7,277 bases of DNA from Chloroflexota bacterium (GTDB taxonomy: Bacteria; Chloroflexota; Dehalococcoidia; Dehalococcoidales; RBG-16-60-22). Both the position numbers and the translations under genes were made by a program. The stretch lies in NCBI GenBank assembly GCA_025358235.1, contig JANYKH010000107.1:1-7277 (forward strand). The letters run 5' to 3'. Below, in pieces: positions 1-5,938 of this stretch. The stretch's first letter is position 1; the number at the start of each line of letters is the position of its first letter. The notes below the pieces were generated by a model. It did no database searches. It saw nothing but the letters and a program-made list of their open reading frames with translations, and was not told the origin of the DNA.

Positions 1-184
1 TGGAAAAGGTATAAAAAGTGGCGCACTCGATTTTGAGTGCGCGCAGTCTTTTGATGATTTCACGGGTGGTATCTACTCCGGCCTGATGCCCTTGCAACCG
101 TGACAGATTGCGTTGTTCAGCCCAGCGCCCGTTTCCGTCCAGGATAAAGGCGATATGCCGCGGCAGATTGGTGGCCTGCGCCAT
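1..184 (-). CDS. uppS: Undecaprenyl (isoprenyl) diphosphate synthase, N-terminal part, cut by window edge
   Basis: I translated this partial gene by hand: 61 codons from ATG at 184 to the left edge. It matches the start of cis-prenyltransferases: HIAFILDGNGRW at residues 10-21, with the catalytic aspartate at D16 and the diphosphate-binding GNGR after it, then a GHQAG segment near residue 32 and FYTFS at 57-61, just before the usual Glu-Asn-Trp. The enzyme condenses isopentenyl diphosphate onto farnesyl diphosphate in cis to make the C55 carrier used in peptidoglycan and other envelope glycans; it acts in the cytoplasm at the membrane face. It is the last visible gene of the rpsB operon, 22 bases after the frr stop. 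The ribosome site is weak (a GGGGG run about 13 bases upstream), and no better in-frame start exists between the frr stop and this ATG. Two thirds or more of the gene lies outside the window. Confidence 0.93.
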   Translation of the reverse strand, partial: MAQATNLPRHIAFILDGNGRWAEQRNLSRLQGHQAGVDTTREIIKRLRALKIECATFYTFS

Positions 185-206
185 TATGGAACGTCTGGCC
201 CCCGGC

Positions 207-764
207 CTAGACTTCCTTGATTTCGGCTTCCTTGGTGGCGATAATTTCGTCTACCTTTGCCATGAAGCCGTCAACTGATTTTTGGAGCCGTTCCTGGGCG
301 CGTTTGCTCTCATCCATGGAAAGGACTTTATCCTTTTCCAGTTTCTTCAGTTCCTCGATGCCGTCCCGCCGGATGTTGCGCAGCATGATGCGCCGTTCTT
401 CGCCGCGTTTGCGGACTACCTTGTTGAGTTCCTGGCGGCGCTCTTCACTCAGTGGCGGGATAATGATGCGTATGTTGTTACCGTTGACGTTGGGGTTAAG
501 CCCCAGTTCTGATTTCTGAATTGCCTTTTCTATCGGCCCCACCGCTCCCTTGTCCCAGGGTGTAATCATGATCATCTTGGCGTCAGGCGCTGCAATACTG
601 GCCAGTTGGTTCAGCGGCATCTGCACGCCGTTGTAGTCCACCCGCAGGTGTTCTACCAGCGCGGGGCTCGCCCGGCCGGTCCTGATGGTGGCCAGATCAT
701 TGACGAAAGCGGTGACTGAGGCTCTGAGTTTTTCATCGGTGTGTTTTAAAGAATCCATGCTCAT
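207..764 (-). CDS. frr: Ribosome recycling factor
   Basis: RRF splits post-termination ribosomes together with EF-G. The protein has the family hallmarks: IRTGRASP at residues 27-34, the DLGLNPN-like SELGLNPN near 86-93, the PPLSEERR segment near 104-111, and the helical C-terminal half rich in charged residues. An open frame extends to a GTG at 773, but I choose ATG 764: it gives 185 residues, the same length as E. coli RRF, and places IRTGR at the same residue number (27). GGAG at 776-773 lies eight bases before this ATG but would abut the GTG. The start follows the pyrH stop by one base (TGA, A, ATG), which implies translational coupling. A third ATG at 758 is possible but too far from the Shine-Dalgarno. 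Identity is very secure; the start is well supported. Confidence 0.97.
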   Translation of the reverse strand: MSMDSLKHTDEKLRASVTAFVNDLATIRTGRASPALVEHLRVDYNGVQMPLNQLASIAAPDAKMIMITPWDKGAVGPIEKAIQKSELGLNPNVNGNNIRIIIPPLSEERRQELNKVVRKRGEERRIMLRNIRRDGIEELKKLEKDKVLSMDESKRAQERLQKSVDGFMAKVDEIIATKEAEIKEV

Positions 765-765
765 T

Positions 766-1491
766 TCATTCACTCCGCACTACTGTCCCGATCTGCTTTC
801 CGCAGACGGCATCTTCAATACTGTGTGGCGCCTGGAGATCGAAGACGATGATTGGCAGCTTGTTATCCATACAAAGTGAAAGGGCAGTGGCATCCATCAC
901 CTGGAGACGCCGTCTTAACGCTTCCATGTGAGTTAAAGTGTCGAATTTCTTGGCCGTGGGGTCCTTCGCTGGATCTCCGGTGTAAACCCCATCCACATTG
1001 TTCTTGGCCATGAGCAGAACTTCCGCGCCGATTTCGATAGCGCGCAAAGCGGCGGCGGTATCAGTCGTCATATAGGGGTTGCCCGTGCCTGCCGCGAAGA
1101 CTACAACGCGCCCTTTTTCAAGGTGGCGGATCGCCCGCCGGCGAATGAACGGCTCGGCTACGGTTTGGATATTGATTGCGGACTGAGTCCGGGTGACGAC
1201 TCCCGCCCTCTCCAGCGCATCTTGCAGCGCCAGAGAGTTAATAACCGTAGCCAGCATTCCAGCATAGTCAGCGGTAACGCGGTCCATGCCGTATTTCTGG
1301 GCCTGGGCGCCCCGCCAGATATTGCCCCCGCCCACCACGATGGCGATGGCGGTACCCATTTCGCGGATGTGTCCTATCTGCTCCGCGAGTTGGGCCAGCA
1401 CATTCTGGTCGATGCCGTGTTTCTGCTTACCGGCAAAAGCTTCACCGCTAAGCTTCAGGAGGACGCGATTGTACCTCGGCCCGTCCTCCAC
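766..1491 (-). CDS. pyrH: UMP kinase (uridylate kinase, hexameric bacterial type)
   Basis: It phosphorylates UMP to UDP with ATP, a step of pyrimidine nucleotide supply, in the cytoplasm; the bacterial family is typically GTP-activated and UTP-inhibited. The amino-acid-kinase fold is plain in 241 residues: [10 protein letters not shown] at 10-19, GGGNIWRG at 54-61, TADYAGML at 73-80, [15 protein letters not shown] at 133-147, [12 protein letters not shown] at 163-174 and MDATALSLC at 199-207. The length is normal for the family. The start is GTG at 1491; the tsf stop lies in the same frame two codons upstream (TAA AAA GTG), so no longer start exists, and any later start would remove the KLSGE loop. 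There is no clear Shine-Dalgarno before the GTG, and a GGAGG lies at and just after the start codon itself, so initiation probably relies on ribosomes finishing tsf. It is followed after one base by frr. Confidence 0.97.
   Translation of the reverse strand: MEDGPRYNRVLLKLSGEAFAGKQKHGIDQNVLAQLAEQIGHIREMGTAIAIVVGGGNIWRGAQAQKYGMDRVTADYAGMLATVINSLALQDALERAGVVTRTQSAINIQTVAEPFIRRRAIRHLEKGRVVVFAAGTGNPYMTTDTAAALRAIEIGAEVLLMAKNNVDGVYTGDPAKDPTAKKFDTLTHMEALRRRLQVMDATALSLCMDNKLPIIVFDLQAPHSIEDAVCGKQIGTVVRSE
773..776 (-). promoter_or_regulatory. Ribosome binding site deciding the frr start
   Basis: GGAG inside the last codons of pyrH sits eight bases upstream of ATG 764. It supports that ATG over the GTG at 773, which would touch the site, and over ATG 758, which would be 14 bases away. 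Confidence 0.7.
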
Positions 1492-1494
1492 TTT

Positions 1495-1998
1495 TTACGC
1501 GCCCAGTTCAAACCGGGCGAAACGGGTTACGCGCACGTTCTCACCGGTTTTGGCGATTACTTCGGTAACTCGGTCTTTAATTGTCTTGCCCGGGTCCTTG
1601 ATGAAAGGCTGCGCCAGCAGACAAGCCTGCGCGGCATCCACATCAGAACCCTGAGGAATTTCTTCCGCGGTTAAATACAACGGCGGACAGGCGGCTATTT
1701 GCATTGCCAGCTCATGGGCCAGCAACTTGAATTCTTCCGTCCGGGCGACGAAATCGGTCTCGCATTTGATTTCAATCATCGCGGCGATTTTGCCACCGTT
1801 ATGAACGTAGCATTCGATGAGGCCCTGTCCGGTTGTCCGGCTCTCGGCTTTCTTGGCATGGAGCATACCCTTTTCTTTCAGGATAGCCAGTGCCTTGTTG
1901 ATGTCGCCTTCAGACGCCACGAGGGCGTTGCGGCAATCCATGATACCCGCTCCGCACTGATCGCGAAGCGATTTTACTTGTTCCGTTGTGATAGCCAA
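1495..1998 (-). CDS. tsf: Elongation factor Ts, short form
   Basis: EF-Ts is the guanine nucleotide exchange factor for EF-Tu. Residues 1-45 form the UBA-like N-terminal domain (VKSLRDQCGAGIMDCRNAL, then GDINKALAIL and KEKG). The EF-Tu-contacting TDFVAR lies at 81-86, and PFIKDPGKTIKDRV at 131-144 plus the FARFELG end at 160-166 are the standard C-terminal signatures. At 167 residues it is far shorter than the roughly 280 of E. coli: one copy of the core subdomain and the coiled-coil are absent, as in the short Thermus-type and Dehalococcoidia factors. The start is TTG at 1998 behind a strong AAGGAGG (2015-2009), ten bases away. The gene follows rpsB by 15 bases and is separated from pyrH by three bases. 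The reading frame is intact, so the shortness is a lineage trait and not a truncation. Confidence 0.97.
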   Translation of the reverse strand: MAITTEQVKSLRDQCGAGIMDCRNALVASEGDINKALAILKEKGMLHAKKAESRTTGQGLIECYVHNGGKIAAMIEIKCETDFVARTEEFKLLAHELAMQIAACPPLYLTAEEIPQGSDVDAAQACLLAQPFIKDPGKTIKDRVTEVIAKTGENVRVTRFARFELGA

Positions 1999-2008
1999 GG
2001 GTTGAACT

Positions 2009-2015
2009 CCTCCTT
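2009..2015 (-). promoter_or_regulatory. Ribosome binding site for the TTG start of tsf
   Basis: AAGGAGG, overlapping the rpsB stop codon, lies ten bases before TTG 1998. It supports the non-ATG start, which yields the canonical N-terminus MAITTEQVKSLR. Confidence 0.75.
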
Positions 2016-2805
2016 ACTTTTGGTCAGGCGCAAAGCTCATTGTTTCCGGTACTTTGGGCGCGGCGGCTTCCGCGTCGATGGCGGCATCCTTATCGGTGCC
2101 TTCTTCAACGGGTACTGAAGCCATGGCCTTGCCTTCCAGCACGGCGTCCGCTACCTTGCTGCAGATCAGCCGGATAGCGCGGATTGCGTCGTCATTAGCG
2201 GGAATCGGGTATTCCAGATCATCCGGGTTGCAGTTCGTATCGCAGATCGCAACCACGGGGACTGACATTCGCTTGGCTTCCGCCAGGGCGATTTTTTCCT
2301 TCGTCGGGTCGACAATGAAGAGGGCGCTGGGCAGGCGGGTCATTTCTTTAAAACCGCCCATCTGCCGGTTAAGCTTCGCCAGTTCGTCGCCGAGTTTCTT
2401 GGCTTCTTTCTTGGAGAAATGAGCCAGTTCGCCGCGGGCCTGCTGGTCCTCGAGTCTTACCAGATAATCAATTCTGGTCTGGATCGTCGAGAAGTTGGTC
2501 AGCATGCCGCCAAGCCAGCGGATATTGACGTAATACATGCCGCAGCGTTTCGCTTCTTCGGCTACGGATTCCTGTGCCTGCTTCTTGGTGCCGACAAACA
2601 GGATAGTGCCGCCTTCAGCGACAGTGTTGCGGACAAATTCCATGCCCTTGTTCAACATTACCACTGTTTTCTCAAGGTCGATGATGTGGATCCCGTTGCG
2701 CTTGGTGAAGATGTAATTCTTCATGCGGGGATGCCACCGGCCGGTCTGGTGTCCGAAGTGGGTACCGGCTTCGAGTAATTGTTTTATTGTTGCTGTATCT
2801 GCCAA
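2014..2805 (-). CDS. rpsB: 30S ribosomal protein S2
   Basis: S2 binds the head-body junction of the small ribosomal subunit. The 263-residue protein has the S2 signatures in order: [20 protein letters not shown] at 13-32, [10 protein letters not shown] at 38-47, [11 protein letters not shown] at 68-78, [13 protein letters not shown] at 93-105, a charged helical hairpin at about 115-150, then LFIVDPTKE at 162-170 and [13 protein letters not shown] at 199-211. After residue 226 there is an Ala/Glu/Asp-rich tail of about 38 residues, low in complexity and probably flexible. The start is TTG at 2805 with GGAGGAGG ten bases upstream; it gives the family's usual N-terminus [14 protein letters not shown]. 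It is the first gene of the operon rpsB-tsf-pyrH-frr-uppS and has its own promoter about 40-70 bases upstream. In other bacteria S2 can repress its own operon through the mRNA leader; the leader here is only about 32 bases from the proposed promoter. Confidence 0.98.
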   Translation of the reverse strand: MADTATIKQLLEAGTHFGHQTGRWHPRMKNYIFTKRNGIHIIDLEKTVVMLNKGMEFVRNTVAEGGTILFVGTKKQAQESVAEEAKRCGMYYVNIRWLGGMLTNFSTIQTRIDYLVRLEDQQARGELAHFSKKEAKKLGDELAKLNRQMGGFKEMTRLPSALFIVDPTKEKIALAEAKRMSVPVVAICDTNCNPDDLEYPIPANDDAIRAIRLICSKVADAVLEGKAMASVPVEEGTDKDAAIDAEAAAPKVPETMSFAPDQK

Positions 2806-2815
2806 GGTGTTAGTG

Positions 2816-2823
2816 CCTCCTCC
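2816..2823 (-). promoter_or_regulatory. Ribosome binding site for the TTG start of rpsB
   Basis: GGAGGAGG lies ten bases before TTG 2805, the same spacing as at tsf. It is a strong site that probably offsets the weak start codon. Confidence 0.75.
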
Positions 2824-2843
2824 ATCACAGAGTCAATCGAGAT

Positions 2844-2873
2844 ATTATATCACAGGGGTGCAAAAAACGGCAA
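2844..2873 (-). promoter_or_regulatory. Sigma-70-type promoter of the rpsB operon
   Basis: Reading the minus strand, TTGCCG (2873-2868) is followed after 18 bases by a perfect TATAAT (2849-2844), preceded by TGA, so the -10 is of the extended type (TGATATAAT). The expected transcription start is near 2837, giving a leader of about 32 bases before the rpsB TTG. No other sequence in the 284-base gap between the glycosyltransferase and rpsB matches as well; a weaker extended -10 (TGGTAAAAT, hexamer 2931-2926) with a poor -35 could be a second start. Confidence 0.75.
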
Positions 2874-2956
2874 GAACAGAGGAAACAGGCGTGAATAGGG
2901 AGAACTGCTCTTCACTTGCCTCAATATTTTACCATAGCGAAACCCGGTGTAGACCT

Positions 2957-2978
2957 GATAAATCGAGAAGTATTTATC
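2957..2978. repeat. Inverted repeat upstream of the rpsB promoter
   Basis: GATAAAT (2957-2963) and its exact complement ATTTATC (2972-2978) flank eight bases. It lies about 85 bases upstream of the -35 of rpsB and just before the weak second promoter. It could be a protein-binding dyad or a short hairpin in read-through RNA from the upstream genes; AT-rich 7-base arms can also arise by chance. Confidence 0.35.
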
Positions 2979-3089
2979 CCTTTCCACCTAAGTTCGATTG
3001 AATGTAGAAATATGAGGAAATGGCAAGGGTAGTCTTAATTCACCCCGGGAATGAATTATCCCTGAGGCGAAAAATGACACCGGTACCGT

Positions 3090-4910
3090 CTATCCGTTAG
3101 CTGCTGCTTCTGCCTCAACCATCGTTTTTCGCGGTTCCTGCGTATCACGGGAGTCACGTATGAAACCGATGATGTCCTTGTAACCCGGCAGTTTTATCGG
3201 CTTACGCCACGGCCCGTATACGCGGAAACCTGACCTTATCCCCGCACCGCAAATAATCAATGAAACCGCCAGCGGCAGTAAAATATAAACCCAGTCCGGT
3301 ATCATGTGCAGCGGAACTCCTGGCGGGACATATTGCAGCAGACTGGCTATCCATCCCCTGACGATGTTTTCAAAACTATCGTCGAAAATGGGGCCCGTGA
3401 ACGGCAAAGCCCATAACAGTGCGGATAGCCCCGCCCCCACCAGCGGCGTCTTCCACGGGAATACCCGGTTGTGCTCTATTGTTGTCATGTCCTGATACCG
3501 CGCTTCTATGACAGAGCGTGAAATCAGTCCCTTGCTAATGAAGATGCGTTTGCTCGTGGCGATGATCGAAGTGCGCCCCTTGCGCCATGTCTTCAATACC
3601 TGTTCCGGCGATTGCATCGTCTCACTTATTTCACTCGGCAGGTTTTCGCTCAATCCGCAGTCCCGGATCAATTCCTGATCGATTGCCTCATCCAGCTTCG
3701 TCGTGATACCGGAAAGCGTGAACTGGCTCGCCCGCTGCCGAGCGTTGGCGGATAGTTTGGCGTGGACTTCCGGATTATCTACCAGCGCGGTAATCGCCTT
3801 CACAGCTCCTTCGATGTCCTCCGGACCCTTTAAATGCTTGCCTTCCACCCCGTCTTGCACCATCCATGTCTGACCGCCGGCTGCCGATGTTACCACCGGC
3901 ACTCCGAAATACATTGATTCCAGCTGCACGATGCCCAGCGCTTCAAGGCGGCTCATAATGATATTGAGGTAGGAAATCTTTAACAGCGCTACCTTTTCCT
4001 GTTCCGTTATCTCTCCCACGTAAGATACGTTCGGCAGCGTCTTTGCCAGTTTTTCCACCTCCCGGGCATAAGCGTTATCGCCCCGCCCCGCCAGCACGAA
4101 GTGGATGTCCTTACGGTCTGTCATCTTCTGCGCGGCTTTTACCACCGCCATGGGATTTTTACGCTCTTCAATCGAGCCTAAGTATGAGATTACGCGGGTG
4201 TCTGCGGGAATATTTTTTGCCGCCATGAAGCCGGGCGCATCCTCCGCTGCGAAGGCGGTGAAAGTCTCATCATCAATGCCGCCGGGATACAGCAGGCATT
4301 TTTCCGGCTTGGCCCCTATTTTTACTTTGGCGGCTTTCTCCAGTGGCGTCACCACCAGCACCAGGTTGGCGGTATCCAGCACCCTTGACAGCGCCATCCG
4401 GTTCCATGCCGTCCTGTAGGTCAATTCCGGCAGCGAATAACGAAGCGGCGTAGGCTCCTGGAAATGGGACATGTGGCACATCACCAGAGGATCCTGGTAG
4501 CCGCCCATTTCCCGCATCTCTCTTCGCCAGGCAACAAATTGGGCCGTATCATCAGGGCCGTTCCATAAAGTGCTGTGCGTTATCAGCACGTTCAAATCAA
4601 AATCATCGACTATTTTTCCGAGAGTGTGCGTGAAATCCCGGAAGGCGATCCGCCGCGGCGGCCATTTTGCCAGGTAACTGTCCACGTGAATTATGGGTAT
4701 TTTCAGCGTGCGGTCTTCCACATATAGGTAGCCCTTTCCTTTTTTCAGGCTCTCTGTGGGCACAACTTCTTTACCGTCATGGAAGCAGCCGGTAATAAGG
4801 AAAGCGCTTTCCCCCAGCCTGATAAAATTGCGTACCATGCGCTGCGCTACCAGTTCCTGTCCCTTACTGGCGCTGGTTTGATACATTATTACGCCTATTC
4901 TTTTTCTCAT
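3090..4910 (-). CDS. GT4-type glycosyltransferase with PH-like and two-helix membrane extension
   Basis: Residues 1 to about 405 are a GT-B glycosyltransferase of the GT4 type: N-terminal Rossmann start RKRIGVIMYQTSASKGQE, GGIDDETF near 210-217, the donor-site segment ISYLGSIEERKNP at 241-253, VLAGRGDN near 272-279, and the E-X7-E motif with E323 and E331 (EALGIVQLE), followed by GVPVVTSAAGG. These enzymes use nucleotide-activated sugars. Residues about 442-480 (TSKRIFISKGLISRSVIEA and flanks) look like the beta strands of a bacterial PH domain. Two hydrophobic segments follow, near 488-507 and 540-558, and then a basic, soluble tail to residue 606. The protein is therefore probably anchored at the inner membrane face. 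I choose ATG 4910 over TTG 4922: GGAG at 4920-4917 is six bases upstream and the HAD gene stops one base before it. The acceptor and donor sugars cannot be inferred. Confidence 0.85.
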   Translation of the reverse strand: MRKRIGVIMYQTSASKGQELVAQRMVRNFIRLGESAFLITGCFHDGKEVVPTESLKKGKGYLYVEDRTLKIPIIHVDSYLAKWPPRRIAFRDFTHTLGKIVDDFDLNVLITHSTLWNGPDDTAQFVAWRREMREMGGYQDPLVMCHMSHFQEPTPLRYSLPELTYRTAWNRMALSRVLDTANLVLVVTPLEKAAKVKIGAKPEKCLLYPGGIDDETFTAFAAEDAPGFMAAKNIPADTRVISYLGSIEERKNPMAVVKAAQKMTDRKDIHFVLAGRGDNAYAREVEKLAKTLPNVSYVGEITEQEKVALLKISYLNIIMSRLEALGIVQLESMYFGVPVVTSAAGGQTWMVQDGVEGKHLKGPEDIEGAVKAITALVDNPEVHAKLSANARQRASQFTLSGITTKLDEAIDQELIRDCGLSENLPSEISETMQSPEQVLKTWRKGRTSIIATSKRIFISKGLISRSVIEARYQDMTTIEHNRVFPWKTPLVGAGLSALLWALPFTGPIFDDSFENIVRGWIASLLQYVPPGVPLHMIPDWVYILLPLAVSLIICGAGIRSGFRVYGPWRKPIKLPGYKDIIGFIRDSRDTQEPRKTMVEAEAAANG

Positions 4911-4911
4911 A

Positions 4912-5676
4912 TCACTCTCCAAACGAGTATTTATTTATGCTCAGATCGTGATTTATGATATATCTGAAAAAGTTCGGCACATCTTCAAAAGTGAGGTAAT
5001 GATCGCATTCCAGCTTTGATCGTGAGCTGTTGATAATGCCGATGGAGATATCTGCCTGTTTAAATGCCGGGTTGTCTGCCTCGGAATCGCCCATGTAAAG
5101 CACACCATCGGTCAAGCCAAGGTTCTTTTTGAGTAGATTCAGGGATTCCCCTTTATCGATAACCGTTGGATAAATGTCAAAGAAAGGGCGCTTCCGTTCA
5201 TAACTTACGTAAACCGGCAGCGTCCCGCAGTAATTCAAGATGTCGTCCGCCCGGAGCACTGCCGCGGCTTGATTTTCGGCGTAACGCCAGTCCACGCAGA
5301 AAGCTACTACCTGGCCGGAGCGGTCATATTTCTCTTCAATCATCAGGTCCTTGCCCCGCTGAGAACGGGCGTACTCAAGCGCTGAGAGCACATACCTGTT
5401 TTTATCCCCTCCAGCGATGGACTGAACCATGCGGTCTGCTATCTGGAATTCAATGCCGGCGGAGGCCCAAGCTGCCGCGAATGGCGTGTGCGGCATCACA
5501 AACGATAGCGATTTTGTGGTGATGATGCCGATAGGGATAAGATTGCTCAGTTGACCCAGCAGCGCTGCCGTTTCCGGTTTTAAACCGGCTTTTTCACGCG
5601 GTACGTTTAAGGGACTCAACGTCCCGTCAAAATCAAGGAAAATTCCCTTAACAGTATGGACAACAGATGAGAGCAT
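4912..5676 (-). CDS. HAD-superfamily phosphatase, sugar-phosphatase-like (type IIB)
   Basis: The four HAD motifs are visible in 254 residues. Motif I is FLDFDGTLS at 13-21 with nucleophile D15 and acid/base D17. Motif II is at IITTKS, 51-56. Motif III is K175 in DKGESLNLL. Motif IV is MGDSEADNPAF at 195-205 with D197 and D201. The DKG-x-x-L and GDS-x-x-D spacing and the cap placed between motifs II and III suggest the IIB class, which includes trehalose-6-phosphate, sucrose-phosphate and mannosyl-3-phosphoglycerate phosphatases. There is no signal peptide, so it acts in the cytoplasm. The start ATG 5676 has AAGGGG nine bases upstream. It is the first gene of a pair: the glycosyltransferase starts one base after its stop. 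The context suggests it removes phosphate from a glycosylated intermediate made by the partner, but phosphoglycolate- or nucleotide-type substrates cannot be excluded. Confidence 0.85.
   Translation of the reverse strand: MLSSVVHTVKGIFLDFDGTLSPLNVPREKAGLKPETAALLGQLSNLIPIGIITTKSLSFVMPHTPFAAAWASAGIEFQIADRMVQSIAGGDKNRYVLSALEYARSQRGKDLMIEEKYDRSGQVVAFCVDWRYAENQAAAVLRADDILNYCGTLPVYVSYERKRPFFDIYPTVIDKGESLNLLKKNLGLTDGVLYMGDSEADNPAFKQADISIGIINSSRSKLECDHYLTFEDVPNFFRYIINHDLSINKYSFGE
4917..4920 (-). promoter_or_regulatory. Ribosome binding site deciding the glycosyltransferase start
   Basis: GGAG, within the final codons of the upstream phosphatase gene, is six bases before ATG 4910. The alternative TTG at 4922 overlaps this site and has no site of its own, so the shorter 606-residue protein is preferred. 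Confidence 0.7.
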
Positions 5677-5706
5677 TTATACTGACCCCTTGGTGAACGT
5701 ATGTTT

Positions 5707-5735
5707 ACTTTATACCCCGAAAACCCGGCTGTCAA
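5707..5735 (-). promoter_or_regulatory. Promoter of the phosphatase-glycosyltransferase pair
   Basis: On the minus strand a perfect TTGACA (5735-5730) is followed after 17 bases by TAAAGT (5712-5707); an overlapping TATAAA (5714-5709) would give a short 15-base spacer. The implied leader is about 25 bases before ATG 5676. The -35 is strong and the -10 is only moderate, which fits a promoter helped by an activator. Confidence 0.6.
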
Positions 5736-5745
5736 CCACCTTTAG

Positions 5746-5785
5746 TCACGGTTATTTAGTTTTTACTCCCCATATTTTCACGGTT
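5746..5785 (+). repeat. 8-base direct repeat pair upstream of the phosphatase promoter
   Basis: TCACGGTT occurs at 5746-5753 and again at 5778-5785. The start-to-start distance is 32 bases, close to three DNA turns, so both copies face the same side of the helix. The nearer copy is ten bases upstream of the TTGACA element of the phosphatase promoter. This is the geometry of an activator or repressor binding pair, but two copies of eight bases are thin evidence. Confidence 0.35.
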
Positions 5786-5818
5786 GAGTGCGTTGATTTG
5801 CGCCGATTCCGTTACATT

Positions 5819-5857
5819 AAGGGGCAGGGATAGGTTATCCCTGTTTTACACCCCCTT
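5819..5857 (+). other. Bulged stem-loop in the divergent intergenic region
   Basis: CAGGGATA (5825-5832) and TATCCCTG (5836-5843) are perfect 8-base arms around a three-base loop. Directly outside, AAGGGG (5819-5824) can pair with CCCCTT (5852-5857), leaving TTTTACAC as an eight-base bulge on one side. In plus-strand RNA this would be a 14-pair bulged hairpin in the leader of the lipoprotein gene; the inner hairpin plus TTTT also has the shape of a weak terminator or attenuator. As DNA it is a 17- to 19-base dyad suited to a dimeric regulator. No gene upstream on the plus strand needs a terminator here. Confidence 0.5.
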
Positions 5858-5864
5858 CCAACCC

Positions 5865-5884
5865 CCCAATTGGGTACCAGTACT
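5865..5884. repeat. Row of three short palindromes
   Basis: CCCAATTGGG (5865-5874), GGTACC (5873-5878) and AGTACT (5879-5884) follow each other with almost no gap. The first is a perfect 10-base palindrome. They lie 55-75 bases before the lipoprotein start, where an operator could be. The function is unknown, and the shorter two may be chance. Confidence 0.3.
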
Positions 5885-5938
5885 ATCGGTCTACCCGGAC
5901 CGGCCTATCTAAATTGGTTTTGTCTCGTTTTAATATGC

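Noticed and set aside
1123..1674. Long open frame of 183 codons on the plus strand across pyrH and tsf
   Set aside because: It is antisense to two certain housekeeping genes, has no ribosome site and no recognisable protein pattern; it is a composition shadow.
2723..3001. Plus-strand open frame running from rpsB into the intergenic region
   Set aside because: It covers the rpsB start and promoter, has no start signal and no protein-like pattern.
3066..3090. Possible terminator after the glycosyltransferase (CGGTACCG palindrome followed by a T run on the minus strand)
   Set aside because: The palindrome leaves no room for a loop, and alternative pairing gives only three or four base pairs before the T run, so I do not call a terminator.
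5166..5522. Plus-strand open frame of 118 codons within the phosphatase gene
   Set aside because: It is fully antisense to a gene with all four HAD motifs, and its product is Arg/Pro/Ser-rich without domain features.
2974..5843. Recurring TTATCCCT-like octamer in both intergenic regions (2974-2981, 3056-3063, 5835-5842)
   Set aside because: The core TTATCCC also occurs in coding DNA here, such as near 3235, 5403 and 5535, so the recurrence does not stand out enough to call a motif.
5870..5938. TTG start adding 23 residues to the lipoprotein
   Set aside because: No ribosome site precedes it, it overlaps the palindrome cluster, and it would bury a perfect lipoprotein signal peptide behind extra sequence.
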